A DNA stretch of 64,000 nucleotides, taken from positions 846,082 to 910,081 of the forward strand of contig NZ_LHVE01000007.1 in the NCBI RefSeq assembly GCF_001269655.1, in the 5' to 3' direction. The DNA is from Pseudomonas thivervalensis. GTDB taxonomy: Bacteria; Pseudomonadota; Gammaproteobacteria; Pseudomonadales; Pseudomonadaceae. The notes beneath the pieces are model-generated. The model did not search any database. It was given only the letters and a program-made list of their open reading frames with translations, and was not told the DNA's origin. Below are positions 25,897-34,692 of the stretch, one piece after another (position 1 is the stretch's first letter; the number at the start of each line of letters is the position of its first letter). The position numbers were made by a program, and so were the translations under genes.

Positions 25897-26577
25897 ATGT
25901 CGTCACCCGAAACCACCCTCCTCCAAAGCTGGCACCACAACGCTCAGGCCTGGATCGAGGCCATCCGCACGGGGGCCATCGAAAGCCGTCAAACGGTTAC
26001 CGACCAGGCCATCCTGCTGGCGGTACTGAGTCGTCAACCCGAACGCGTGCTGGATTTGGGCTGTGGCGAAGGTTGGCTGCTGCGGGCGCTGGGCGAACGG
26101 GGCATCGAGGCGGTGGGCGTGGATGGCGATGCAACGCTGATCGAGGCGGCCCGGGCGTCGGGTTCCTCGCCGGTGCATCTGGCCAGCTATGCAGCGCTGG
26201 TGGAGACGAAGGTGGACGTCGGCAGCGGCTATGACCTGATCTGTGCCAACTTCGCCCTGTTGCACCAGGACATCATCCCGTTGCTCGCCGCGATGAACGC
26301 CCTGCTCAGCCCAGGCGGCGCGCTGGTGGTCCAGACGCTGCATCCCTGGACGGTCGCGGCGGGCGATTATCAGGACGGCTGGCGAGAAGAAACCTTCGAT
26401 GGGTTCAAAGGCCGATGGCAGCCCATGCCGTGGTACTTCCGCACCTTGTCCAGTTGGCTCAATGCCCTGGACATGGCCGGTTTTCGACTGGTGGGCCTGC
26501 AAGAACCGCAGCACCCACAAAGCCCGGTGCCGCAGTCGTTGCTGCTGCTGGCCGAGCAATCCCCGTCATGGCGTTAG
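25897..26577 (+). CDS. Class I SAM-dependent methyltransferase
   Basis: This 226-residue protein has the SAM-binding motif I VLDLGCGEGWLLRALG, the acidic motif II VGVDGDATLIEAAR and motif IV DLICANFALLH, giving a Methyltransf_11/23 domain. The acceptor substrate is unknown. The ATG at 25897 is preferred to an upstream ACG/GTG region because it begins the domain cleanly. Its 3' end overlaps the convergent phosphatase gene by 12 nt. Confidence 0.88.
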   Translation: MSSPETTLLQSWHHNAQAWIEAIRTGAIESRQTVTDQAILLAVLSRQPERVLDLGCGEGWLLRALGERGIEAVGVDGDATLIEAARASGSSPVHLASYAALVETKVDVGSGYDLICANFALLHQDIIPLLAAMNALLSPGGALVVQTLHPWTVAAGDYQDGWREETFDGFKGRWQPMPWYFRTLSSWLNALDMAGFRLVGLQEPQHPQSPVPQSLLLLAEQSPSWR

Positions 26578-27138
26578 CGACTCGACGGTAAAACAGCCCG
26601 AGCGATAAACCCGGCGCGCCTGCATGCCGCGCTTTTGCAGGGTTTTGCGGACAGTTCTGAGGAACATGCCGTGGGAGATAACGATCGTGATCTTCCCAGG
26701 CTCGCTGCAACCGTTGTAAAGCTCATCCGCCACACCGAGCGCCCGCTGGTGTTCGGCTTTTCGGCTGGCCGCCCCCAGTGAAATCCCAAGCAACCACAAG
26801 ATCCTGTGCAACGCGAACCAATGCCTCACGCCCATCTTCAGGACGGGAATGCTGCTCAACCGCAGGTCATACTCACGTAATCGAGCATCCTGTTGGATAC
26901 GCCCTACGTCGAACAACCTGCACGCCGTCGCGTAGGCTCTGTTGACGGGCGAGGAGATGATGCTGGCTTCGCTCGCCAGGAGCTCTTGGGACACGCCCGA
27001 CTGGCTCAGGAAGGCGGCAATTTCAGCCTCATCGATGGATGAAGTCTGGTTGTATTCGTCTAATAGCAACTTGGCTGAACGCGCATTGCAGGGTTTGTAA
27101 TCGATCAACGGCGTGGCATGGCGTATCAGGTAAATCAC
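26566..27138 (-). CDS. Histidine phosphatase family protein
   Basis: This 190-residue protein has the RHG motif at the extreme N terminus (IYLIRHATP), a second arginine in SSPVNRAYAT, and the catalytic pair in VISHGMF. The GTG at 27138 has AAGGAG 8 nt upstream, which decides the start; the longer reading would add non-conserved sequence and run into a REPIN. The family dephosphorylates diverse small molecules or proteins through a phosphohistidine. The substrate is unknown. Confidence 0.8.
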   Translation of the reverse strand: MIYLIRHATPLIDYKPCNARSAKLLLDEYNQTSSIDEAEIAAFLSQSGVSQELLASEASIISSPVNRAYATACRLFDVGRIQQDARLREYDLRLSSIPVLKMGVRHWFALHRILWLLGISLGAASRKAEHQRALGVADELYNGCSEPGKITIVISHGMFLRTVRKTLQKRGMQARRVYRSGCFTVESLTP

Positions 27139-27245
27139 GGCAACAGCTCCTTGTTTTCTCGGTAAATCCCTTTCGAAGCGCACCTGTATACAGGCAACGA
27201 CGGCATTCATCGAGTGCCATGCTGTTTTATCAGGGGAATAAACCC

Positions 27246-27400
27246 GTGGCGAGGGAACTTGCTCCCGCTCGGCTGTAGGAGCTGGCGAAGCCTGCGATCT
27301 TCTGATCTTTCGCTTGAAATTCAAGTGTCCGGGGAAAGATCGCAGCCTCGCTGCACTCGACAGCTCCTACGTCCTACGGCGCAGCCCAGCGGGAGCAAGC
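27246..27400. repeat. REPIN with a second REPIN nested in its loop (right end truncated)
   Basis: The outer pair is GTGGCGAGGGAACTTGCTCC (from 27246) and AGCGGGAGCAAGC (27388-27400), the latter cut off where a DUF1445 gene fragment begins. Inside is a 96-bp element (27275-27370) running from GTAGGAGCTGGCGAAG to CTCGACAGCTCCTAC. The same 96-bp element occurs inverted inside the REPIN at 61676-61840, with about six differences. Confidence 0.85.
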
Positions 27401-27404
27401 CGCG

Positions 27405-27758
27405 ATGTTCCAGACCAACATCGACACGCGACCTACCGCCCGCCTGTCTGGCAAGATGGTGGTGACCATGCGACCGATGAAAGCCGCCGCGGCCATCCAG
27501 GCGATCCAGATCACCGGGCGCATGCCCAACGTTCACGGCGCCCCGGTGCACATCGGCGATCCATCACTGATCGGCATCCGATCCCTGGACACGCCGGATT
27601 ACGGCGACGCCGTGCCAGTGGAAGCGGACGAGATTCCGGTGTTCTGGGCCTGCGGCGTGACACCGCAATCGGTGGTCCAGGCCTCGCGCCCACCGCTGTG
27701 CATCACCCACGCCCCGGGCTGCATGCTGGTGACGGACTTATGGAACAGTGATTTGTAA
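27405..27758 (+). pseudogene. 5'-truncated DUF1445 (YcsI-type putative hydro-lyase / D-glutamate cyclase) gene
   Basis: The 117-residue frame ([16 protein letters not shown] ... [15 protein letters not shown] ... [13 protein letters not shown] ... [17 protein letters not shown]) matches the C-terminal half of DUF1445 proteins, which are normally about 260 residues. The first half is missing. The homology begins exactly at a truncated REP sequence, with no ribosome-binding site. It is probably inactive. Confidence 0.75.
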
Positions 27759-27799
27759 GCCTCGAACGAGGCGGCTTTTTAAATTTGAAGGGATACACG

Positions 27800-28339
27800 A
27801 TGAACACAGCTCAGCGATCGATTCAACAGTACATCCTTGCCAAGGACGGCAACCGCCCGCACCTGCTGGACCAGGCCTTTACGCCGACGGCTATTCTGGA
27901 CATGGTCGTGCACACCGGTTCCATCACCTTTCCCGAGCACGTGGAGGGCCGTTCCGCCATTGGCGATGTGCTGGTCAGCCGCTTCGGCCAGACTTTCGAA
28001 AATGTCTACACCTTCTGCCTGGCCGCCCCGCCGCCAGCAGACGCCGAAGCGTTCCAGTGCAAATGGCTGGTGGCGATGTCAGACAAGAACAGCGGCGAGG
28101 CACGTGTCGGTTGTGGCCTGTATGACTGGCAGTTCGATCCGCAGTCGCGACTGGCCGAGGGATTGACCATCACCATCGAACACATGAAGACCCTGCCGGC
28201 GACCGATCTGCCGATGATCATGGCCTGGGCATCGAGGCTGGACTATCCATGGTGCCAGCCTGAAGCGGCTATCAGTAACGTGCCGGATTTCGGCGAGTTG
28301 CGAGAAGTAGTCCTGTACATGGCTGATGCCGAGCAGTGA
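27800..28339 (+). CDS. SnoaL-like (NTF2-fold) protein
   Basis: This 179-residue protein has an NTF2/SnoaL-like fold: an N-terminal helix followed by DMVVHTGSITFPEHVEGRSA and cone-shaped beta-sheet strands (KWLVAMSDKN, GCGLYDWQF). Such proteins are small enzymes or binding proteins without a common motif. The ATG at 27800 has AAGGGA upstream. It sits between two REPIN-truncated genes, so its former operon partners may have been lost. Confidence 0.65.
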   Translation: MNTAQRSIQQYILAKDGNRPHLLDQAFTPTAILDMVVHTGSITFPEHVEGRSAIGDVLVSRFGQTFENVYTFCLAAPPPADAEAFQCKWLVAMSDKNSGEARVGCGLYDWQFDPQSRLAEGLTITIEHMKTLPATDLPMIMAWASRLDYPWCQPEAAISNVPDFGELREVVLYMADAEQ

Positions 28340-28381
28340 AGAATATGAAGCCTGCCTAGCCATTGCGCGAGGGGTCTTCTC

Positions 28382-28467
28382 TGTGGGAGCGACGCTTGCT
28401 CGCGACGCAGGCGCCTCGATTTCCAGGGCGACCGAGTTATCCTCATCGCGGGCAAGCCTTGCTCACA
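28382..28467. repeat. REPIN (TGTGGGAGC type)
   Basis: TGTGGGAGCGACGCTTGCTC (from 28382) pairs with the degenerate inverted partner ATCGCGGGCAAGCCTTGCTC (28445 onward). It forms the left border of a truncated LysR gene. Confidence 0.75.
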
Positions 28468-28472
28468 GCTGG

Positions 28473-29002
28473 AAAAAGGCTACCAGGACATCATTTTCCA
28501 GACCGACATCCTGCGCCTGGACAGCGTGCGCAACGCACTGCTGACCCGTTATCCGATGCATTGGGTGGTGCGCACCGGCTCCGCCTATGACCGCGCCTAT
28601 GGGTCGCTGGAGGATTTGTCCCAAGAGCGTATCGTGACCTTCTCGCGCAACTCACGGCCCCACCAGGACATTCTCAACCTGCTGCATTCGGCCAACATCG
28701 TCTCGCCACGCATCAACTGCGTGAACTCGGCATCGGTCATCACCCGCCTGGTTAGCGACGGCTTTGGCATTGGCGCCATGCCGGCGGCGCTGGTGGTCGG
28801 TGAACTGGCCCAAGGCACCTTGACGTTGGTCGATGGCGTGCCGCTGCCCTCGGTCATGGACATCGTCGCCAGTTGGCGGACCGGCGCCGGCATGGAGCGG
28901 GTGGAAGACATCGTCAGCCTGACCCGGGAAGTGGTCGACGAGTTCGTCGCGCAGTTGCCAGCGGCGTACCGACTGGCGACGCAAGACTTCAGCGGGCTGT
29001 AA
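28473..29002 (+). pseudogene. 5'-truncated LysR-family regulator (effector domain only)
   Basis: The frame from about 28473 encodes about 175 residues of a LysR effector domain (GYQDIIFQTDILRLDSVRNA ... LTRYPMHWVVRTGSAY ... SVITRLVSDGFGIGAMPAAL) up to TAA at 29000-29002. The HTH and first effector half are absent and replaced by a REPIN. It is likely a non-functional relic; the first possible ATG is at 28526 or later, without a good ribosome-binding site. Confidence 0.7.
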
Positions 29003-29099
29003 GTGAACTGCAATATCCCCGACTTATTCTGAGCCAAGCGCACTGCGGCGAACGCTGGTTGTGCATGTCGCCCACTCGGAATGATCCAGGGAGTCCGCC

Positions 29100-30479
29100 A
29101 TGAAGATCAGTGTATTCGGAAGTGGTTACGTAGGGCTGGTGCAAGCCGCCGTGTTGGCTGAAGTGGGCCATGACGTGGTCTGCATGGACATCGACGAGCG
29201 CAAGGTCGACAGCCTGCGGCAAGGCCAGGTGAGCATTTTCGAGCCCGGCCTGGCCGCGCTGGTGCGTGAAGGATTGGAGGCCGGGCGCTTGCACTTCACC
29301 GGTGACGAACAGCTTGCCGTGCAACACGGCCAGGTGCTGTTTATCGCAGTGGGCACGCCTTCCCGGGACGATGGCAGCGCAGATTTGAACCAGGTCCTGG
29401 CCGTTGGCGAGGCGGTTGCCCGCTATCGCGAGCAACCGCTCATTGTGGTGGAGAAGTCCACCGTGCCGGTGGGCACCGGCGACGTTCTGCGGACGCACAT
29501 CGACAGATGCCTGCTCAAGGCCAGTCGCCTGCTGCAGTTCGATATCGTCTCCAATCCCGAATTCCTCAAGGAAGGCTCGGCAGTCGCCGATTGCCGTCGT
29601 CCGGATCGCATCGTGATCGGCTGCGAGCGCGATGAAGTGCGCGAAACCATGCGCGACCTGTACGCCCCTTTCAACCGTAACCATGACCGAATTCTCTTCA
29701 TGGACCTGCGCAGCGCCGAACTGACCAAATACGCGGCCAACGGCATGCTGGCGACCAAGATCAGCTTTATCAACCAGATCGCCGAACTGGCCGAACACCT
29801 GGGGGCCGACATCGAGTCCGTGCGCCTGGGCATCGGCGCTGACTCGCGCATCGGCTATCACTTCATCTACCCTGGATGCGGCTACGGCGGCTCGTGCTTT
29901 CCCAAGGACATGCGCGCCTTGATCCACACCGCCGAACAGGCCCACTGTTCCAGCGACTTGCTACAAGCGGTGGAAGCCATCAACGGGCGGCAGAAACACA
30001 AGCTGTTCGAGCGGATCAACGCGTTCTACCAGGGCGATCTACGCGGCAAGACCTTCGCGCTGTGGGGCCTGGCCTTCAAGCCCAACACCGACGACATGCG
30101 CGACGCACCAAGCCGCACCCTGCTGGAGTCGCTTTGGGCCGCAGGTGCCAGCGTCCGTGCGTTTGACCCGGAAGCGATGCAGCAGACGCAATTGCTCTAC
30201 CCCGACGAGACCCGACTCATGCTGATGGGCACGCCGGAATCGGTGTTGCCGGGGGCGGACGCACTGGTCATCTGCACCGAATGGCAGCCCTTCAAGGCGC
30301 CGGACTTCGACTTGATCCGACAACGGCTCAAGGCCCCGGTCATTTTCGACGGTCGCAACCTGTTCGACCCAGAGCGCATGGCCGACAAGGGCTTCACCTA
30401 TTTCCCGATGGGCCGCGGGCAGTCGCGCAACCTGCCCATTGCCCAGCAAACGTGGTTCCCTGCCTCAAGAAGTGCTTGA
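29100..30479 (+). CDS. ugd: UDP-glucose 6-dehydrogenase
   Basis: This 459-residue enzyme oxidises UDP-glucose to UDP-glucuronate with NAD, a precursor for exopolysaccharide or lipid A modification. It has the Rossmann motif GSGYVGLVQAAVLAEVGHDV at the N terminus, VVEKSTVPVGTG, SNPEFLKEGSAV, and the catalytic Cys266 in YGGSCFPKD. The C-terminal domain includes FALWGLAFKPNTDDMRDAPS. The gene stands alone. A GDP-mannose dehydrogenase role is less likely because the C-terminal UDP-glucose features are present. Confidence 0.92.
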   Translation: MKISVFGSGYVGLVQAAVLAEVGHDVVCMDIDERKVDSLRQGQVSIFEPGLAALVREGLEAGRLHFTGDEQLAVQHGQVLFIAVGTPSRDDGSADLNQVLAVGEAVARYREQPLIVVEKSTVPVGTGDVLRTHIDRCLLKASRLLQFDIVSNPEFLKEGSAVADCRRPDRIVIGCERDEVRETMRDLYAPFNRNHDRILFMDLRSAELTKYAANGMLATKISFINQIAELAEHLGADIESVRLGIGADSRIGYHFIYPGCGYGGSCFPKDMRALIHTAEQAHCSSDLLQAVEAINGRQKHKLFERINAFYQGDLRGKTFALWGLAFKPNTDDMRDAPSRTLLESLWAAGASVRAFDPEAMQQTQLLYPDETRLMLMGTPESVLPGADALVICTEWQPFKAPDFDLIRQRLKAPVIFDGRNLFDPERMADKGFTYFPMGRGQSRNLPIAQQTWFPASRSA

Positions 30480-30592
30480 GCCGGGCCGTTACTTCAAAAT
30501 TAATGCACTCAACCAGCATTAATATGAATTTGTAAGCTAGGGTTGGGATCGGCACACTGTGCACCGTTCCTCCCCCAACTGTTGGAACACTT

Positions 30593-30632
30593 AAAGGGCT
30601 TTCTGGGACTTCTCCGTAAGCCCCTTTTTTTG
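30593..30632 (+). terminator. Probable Rho-independent terminator after ugd
   Basis: AAAGGGCTT and AAGCCCCTTT form a stem with one bulged C, followed by a T-run (30623-30630). It lies just upstream of the HPP gene. Confidence 0.6.
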
Positions 30633-30655
30633 TTCGTTTTTTGGATTTTCGTTGA

Positions 30656-31363
30656 ATGTTTTCTCGCTGGATCCCCGCCGCTATCAATACCCGTCCCACC
30701 GAATGGAGCCGCGCCGCCATCGGCATGGCGCTGGGGACGATGTTTAGTGTCTGGCTATGTGGCCAGGTCTTTGGGCTTGAGGTGGCACAACACCTGATCG
30801 GCCCCCTCGGCGCCTCCGCCGTGCTGTTGTTCGCCGTGTCATCGGGCGCCCTCGCCCAGCCCTGGTCGATTGTCGGCGGTTACCTGTGTGCGTCGGTCGT
30901 TGCGTTGCTGGTGGCCCATGTATTGGGCCGTACGCTGGGCAGCGCCTGCCTGGCGGCCGGCATGGCACTGGTGTTGATGTGCTGGCTGCGTTGCCTGCAC
31001 CCGCCGGCAGGCGCCCTGGCGGCGACATTGGTGCTGGCAGATCCGTCCATCATTGCCCTGGACTGGCAGGCGGTCGGCGCTGCCCTGTTGGCCGGCTCCG
31101 GGTTGCTCGCCTTTGCCTTGGCCTACAACAACTTGACGCGGGTGCGCTATCCCAAGCGCGCCAGCGAACCGGTGGCCGTCATACCGGCTGACCACCCTCC
31201 TGTCGACCGCCAGGCCATCACCGCCGAAGACCTGAAATTGGCCCTGGCGGAAATGGAAGCCTTCTTCGACGTCACCCCGGAAGATCTCGAGCAATTGATT
31301 CACGTCAGCGAGCGAAATGCCAAGCGCCGCAGCATCACCGAGGTCCTTTCCAGTCGCGGTTGA
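30656..31363 (+). CDS. HPP family membrane protein
   Basis: This 235-residue protein has four to five predicted transmembrane helices and the family signature CLHPPAGALAATLVL. The C-terminal cytoplasmic part (about 175-235) is helical and charged. HPP proteins are integral membrane proteins; some have been implicated in nitrite transport, but no function can be assigned here. Confidence 0.85.
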   Translation: MFSRWIPAAINTRPTEWSRAAIGMALGTMFSVWLCGQVFGLEVAQHLIGPLGASAVLLFAVSSGALAQPWSIVGGYLCASVVALLVAHVLGRTLGSACLAAGMALVLMCWLRCLHPPAGALAATLVLADPSIIALDWQAVGAALLAGSGLLAFALAYNNLTRVRYPKRASEPVAVIPADHPPVDRQAITAEDLKLALAEMEAFFDVTPEDLEQLIHVSERNAKRRSITEVLSSRG

Positions 31364-31497
31364 GCCTGTGGCTGCTATAAATATGCAGACAGGACCTGCA
31401 CGTATCCCGCTTGTGCAAGGCAAATTTGCACTGGTACGATCCTGATCGGGTACGCGCGATACAATTCATAAAAAACAATAAAAGCAGGGAGTTAGCG

Positions 31498-32604
31498 ATG
31501 ACAGCTCAGGTTTCATCCCAAGCTGCGGACACCATCGAAGCCGTGGCCCATGAGGTGCTGGTCGACGTTCGCAATCACATTGGCCACTTGACCCTGAACC
31601 GCCCCGCCGGCCTCAATGCCCTCACCCTGGGCATGGTGCGCAGCTTGCAGCAACAACTCGATACGTGGGCACTCGACCCACAGATCCGCGCCGTGGTATT
31701 GCGTGGCGCGGGCGACAAAGCCTTCTGCGCCGGCGGCGATATCCGCTCGCTGTACGACAGCCACAAGCAGGGCGACACCCTGCATGAAGATTTCTTCGTC
31801 GAGGAATACGCCCTCGACCTGACGATCCACCACTACCGCAAACCGATCCTGGCCCTGATGGATGGCTTCGTGCTCGGCGGCGGCATGGGCCTGGTGCAAG
31901 GCGCCGACCTGCGGGTCGTGACCGAACGCAGTCGCCTGGGCATGCCGGAAGTCGCCATCGGTTATTTCCCGGACGTGGGCGGCAGTTATTTCCTGCCACG
32001 CATTCCCGGTGAGTTGGGTATCTACCTGGGCGTCAGCGGCGTACAGATCCGCGCCGCCGACGCGTTGTATTGCGGGCTCGCCGACTGGTACCTCGACAGC
32101 CGCAAGCTCAAGCAGCTCGACGAGCGCCTCGATCAACTGGAATGGCACGACACGCCGCTCAAGGACCTGCAAAGCCTGCTGGCCAAACTCGGCCAGCAAC
32201 AGCTTCCCGCCCCGCCCCTGGCCGACTTGCGGCCGGCCATCGACCACTTCTTTGCCCTGCCCGACGTGCCCAGCATGGTCGAGCAGTTGCGCCAGGTCAC
32301 CGTCGCCAACAGCCACGAATGGGCGCTGAAGACCGCCGACGTGCTGGACAGCCGTTCTCCCCTGGCCATGGCCGTGACCGTCGAAATGCTCCGGCGCGGC
32401 CGGCATCTGAGTCTGGAAGACTGTTTTGCCCTGGAGCTGCACCTGGACCGGCAATGGTTCGAACGCGGTGACCTGATCGAAGGCGTGCGCGCCTTGCTGA
32501 TCGACAAAGACAAGAACCCGCGCTGGAACCCGCCGACCCTGGAGGCGCTGGACGCCGACCATGTGGCGAGTTTCTTCGACGGCTTCGACGACCACGGGAA
32601 CTGA
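31498..32604 (+). CDS. 3-hydroxyisobutyryl-CoA hydrolase / enoyl-CoA hydratase-isomerase family
   Basis: This 368-residue crotonase-superfamily protein has an oxyanion-hole segment DKAFCAGGDIRSLYD and GFVLGGGMGLVQGADLRVVTERSRLGMPEVAIGYFPDVG, plus the C-terminal ECH_2 region typical of 3-hydroxyisobutyryl-CoA hydrolases (valine catabolism). It follows GGGA and has its ATG at 31498. The next gene, 3 nt later, is an acyl-CoA dehydrogenase, which fits the isobutyryl-CoA branch of valine breakdown. Confidence 0.88.
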   Translation: MTAQVSSQAADTIEAVAHEVLVDVRNHIGHLTLNRPAGLNALTLGMVRSLQQQLDTWALDPQIRAVVLRGAGDKAFCAGGDIRSLYDSHKQGDTLHEDFFVEEYALDLTIHHYRKPILALMDGFVLGGGMGLVQGADLRVVTERSRLGMPEVAIGYFPDVGGSYFLPRIPGELGIYLGVSGVQIRAADALYCGLADWYLDSRKLKQLDERLDQLEWHDTPLKDLQSLLAKLGQQQLPAPPLADLRPAIDHFFALPDVPSMVEQLRQVTVANSHEWALKTADVLDSRSPLAMAVTVEMLRRGRHLSLEDCFALELHLDRQWFERGDLIEGVRALLIDKDKNPRWNPPTLEALDADHVASFFDGFDDHGN

Positions 32605-32607
32605 GCC

Positions 32608-33759
32608 ATGCACGACCTCGAACTGACCGAAGAACAAGTGATGATCCGCGACATGGCCCGGGACTTCGTCCGTGGTGAAATCGCCCCCCATGCCCAGGCG
32701 TGGGAAAAGGCCGGCTGGATTGACGACGGCCTGGTGGCGAAGATGGGCGAACTGGGCCTGTTGGGGATGGTGGTGCCGGAAGAATGGGGCGGCACCTACG
32801 TCGATTACGTGGCCTATGCCCTGGCGGTGGAGGAAATCTCCGCGGGCGACGGTGCGACCGGGGCCCTGATGAGCATCCACAACTCGGTGGGGTGTGGACC
32901 GGTCCTGAATTTTGGCACCGATGAACAGAAGCAGACGTGGCTGGCCGACCTCGCCAGTGGCCAGGCCATTGGCTGCTTCTGCCTGACCGAGCCCCAAGCC
33001 GGTTCCGAAGCCCACAACCTGCGCACCCGGGCCGAACTGCGCGATGGTCAGTGGGTCATCAACGGCGCCAAGCAGTTCGTCAGCAACGGCAAGCGGGCGA
33101 AACTGGCGATCGTGTTTGCCGTGACGGACCCGGAGCTGGGTAAAAAAGGCATTTCGGCGTTCCTGGTGCCCACCGATACGCCGGGGTTCATCGTCGATCG
33201 CACCGAGCACAAGATGGGCATCCGCGCCTCGGACACTTGTGCGGTGACCTTGAGCAACTGCACCGTCCCCGAGGCCAACCTGCTGGGTGCGCGGGGCAAA
33301 GGCCTGGCCATCGCCCTGTCCAACCTGGAAGGCGGCCGCATCGGCATCGCGGCGCAAGCCCTGGGCATCGCCCGTGCAGCATTTGAAGCGGCGCTGGCTT
33401 ACGCGCGTGATAGGGTCCAGTTCGACAAGCCGATCATCGAGCACCAGAGCATCGCCAACCTGCTGGCCGACATGCACACCCGTATCAACGCCACCCGCCT
33501 GCTCATCCTCCACGCCGCCCGCCTGCGCAGCGCCGGCAAGCCATGCCTGTCAGAAGCCTCCCAGGCCAAGCTGTTCGCCTCGGAGATGGCCGAGAAGGTC
33601 TGCTCCTCGGCCATACAGATTCACGGTGGGTACGGGTACCTCGAGGATTATCCGGTAGAGCGCTACTACCGCGATGCGCGGATTACCCAGATCTATGAAG
33701 GATCGAGCGAAATACAACGCATGGTCATCGCCCGGGAACTCAAGCACTACCTGGTGTAA
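32608..33759 (+). CDS. Acyl-CoA dehydrogenase, probable isobutyryl-CoA dehydrogenase
   Basis: This 383-residue flavoenzyme has the three acyl-CoA dehydrogenase domains, with [19 protein letters not shown] (flavin/substrate contact), [10 protein letters not shown], and the terminal [21 protein letters not shown] containing the catalytic Glu region. It oxidises acyl-CoA to 2-enoyl-CoA with electrons passed to ETF. Pairing with a hydroxyisobutyryl-CoA hydrolase suggests isobutyryl-CoA as substrate. A REPIN with a strong hairpin follows. Confidence 0.88.
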   Translation: MHDLELTEEQVMIRDMARDFVRGEIAPHAQAWEKAGWIDDGLVAKMGELGLLGMVVPEEWGGTYVDYVAYALAVEEISAGDGATGALMSIHNSVGCGPVLNFGTDEQKQTWLADLASGQAIGCFCLTEPQAGSEAHNLRTRAELRDGQWVINGAKQFVSNGKRAKLAIVFAVTDPELGKKGISAFLVPTDTPGFIVDRTEHKMGIRASDTCAVTLSNCTVPEANLLGARGKGLAIALSNLEGGRIGIAAQALGIARAAFEAALAYARDRVQFDKPIIEHQSIANLLADMHTRINATRLLILHAARLRSAGKPCLSEASQAKLFASEMAEKVCSSAIQIHGGYGYLEDYPVERYYRDARITQIYEGSSEIQRMVIARELKHYLV

Positions 33760-33768
33760 CCAAATCCC

Positions 33769-33893
33769 CTGTGGCGAGGGAGCTTGCTCCCGCTGGCCTG
33801 CGCAGCAGGCCCCTGCGGTTCTTCAGGTGAACCGCAGGGGCCTGTTTTGCGACTGCTGCGCAGTCGAGCGGGAGCAAGCTCCCTCGCCACGGG
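33769..33893. repeat. REPIN containing a 16-bp perfect hairpin, between convergent genes
   Basis: The outer arms CTGTGGCGAGGGAGCTTGCT and its inverted partner enclose a perfect 16-bp stem (33806-33821 with 33829-33844) followed by TTTT. The inner hairpin resembles a Rho-independent terminator and lies between the convergent acyl-CoA dehydrogenase and enoyl-CoA hydratase genes. Confidence 0.85.
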
Positions 33894-33905
33894 GAGGACT
33901 CTGCA

Positions 33906-34679
33906 TTACTTGTCCTGAAATTGCGCCGGCCGTTTGGCCACGAACGCCGCCATGCCTTCCTTCTGATCCTGCGTCGCAAACGCCGCATGGAATACCCGGC
34001 GTTCGAAACGCACGCCTTCGCAAAGGCTGACCTCGAAGGCGCGGTTGACGCTTTCCTTGACCATCATGCTGATAGGCAGCGATTTGGAGGCAATCAGCGC
34101 TGCGGTTTTCAACGCATCGCCCAGCAATTCATCGGCCGGTACGATCCGCGCGACGATGCCGCAACGCTCGGCTTCCACCGCGTCGATGAAACGCCCGGTC
34201 AGGCACATTTCCATGGCTTTGGCCTTGCCGACCGCCCGGGTCAGCCGCTGGGTGCCGCCCATGCCTGGCAGCACGCCAAGGTTGACTTCCGGCTGACCAA
34301 ACTTGGCATTATCACCGGCCAGGATGAAATCACACATCAACGCCAGCTCGCAGCCACCGCCCAAGGCAAAACCGTTCACCGCGGCGATGATCGGCTTGCG
34401 GCGGTTGGCCACGCGATCGCTGTCGCTGAACAGGTCGTCCAGGTAGATCCGCGGGTAGGTCAGCTCAGCCATTTCCTTGATGTCGGCCCCGGCGGCAAAG
34501 GCTTTTTTCGAGCCAGTCAGCACGATGCAGCCAATCTTCGGATCCGCCTCCAGGCTATCCAGCGCCTGGTTCAGCTCGCTGACGATCTGCGCATTCAAGG
34601 CGTTCAACGCCTGGGGACGATTGAGGGTGATCAGGCCGACGCGGTCCTTGATCTCCAATAAAATTGTTTCGTAGCTCAT
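33906..34679 (-). CDS. Enoyl-CoA hydratase
   Basis: This 257-residue crotonase has [16 protein letters not shown], the oxyanion hole and catalytic Glu in [16 protein letters not shown] [16 protein letters not shown], and [17 protein letters not shown]. It hydrates 2-enoyl-CoA to 3-hydroxyacyl-CoA. It is the last gene of a five-gene minus-strand operon with acyl-CoA synthetase, SDR, thiolase and acyl-CoA dehydrogenase, and is equivalent in position to the P. putida PP_2217 gene. Confidence 0.92.
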   Translation of the reverse strand: MSYETILLEIKDRVGLITLNRPQALNALNAQIVSELNQALDSLEADPKIGCIVLTGSKKAFAAGADIKEMAELTYPRIYLDDLFSDSDRVANRRKPIIAAVNGFALGGGCELALMCDFILAGDNAKFGQPEVNLGVLPGMGGTQRLTRAVGKAKAMEMCLTGRFIDAVEAERCGIVARIVPADELLGDALKTAALIASKSLPISMMVKESVNRAFEVSLCEGVRFERRVFHAAFATQDQKEGMAAFVAKRPAQFQDK

Positions 34680-34692
34680 GCAGGACTCCTGT

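Noticed and set aside
31513..33513. 666-codon minus-strand open frame
   Set aside because: It is antisense to the hydroxyisobutyryl-CoA hydrolase and acyl-CoA dehydrogenase genes, which have complete catalytic motifs and ribosome-binding sites.
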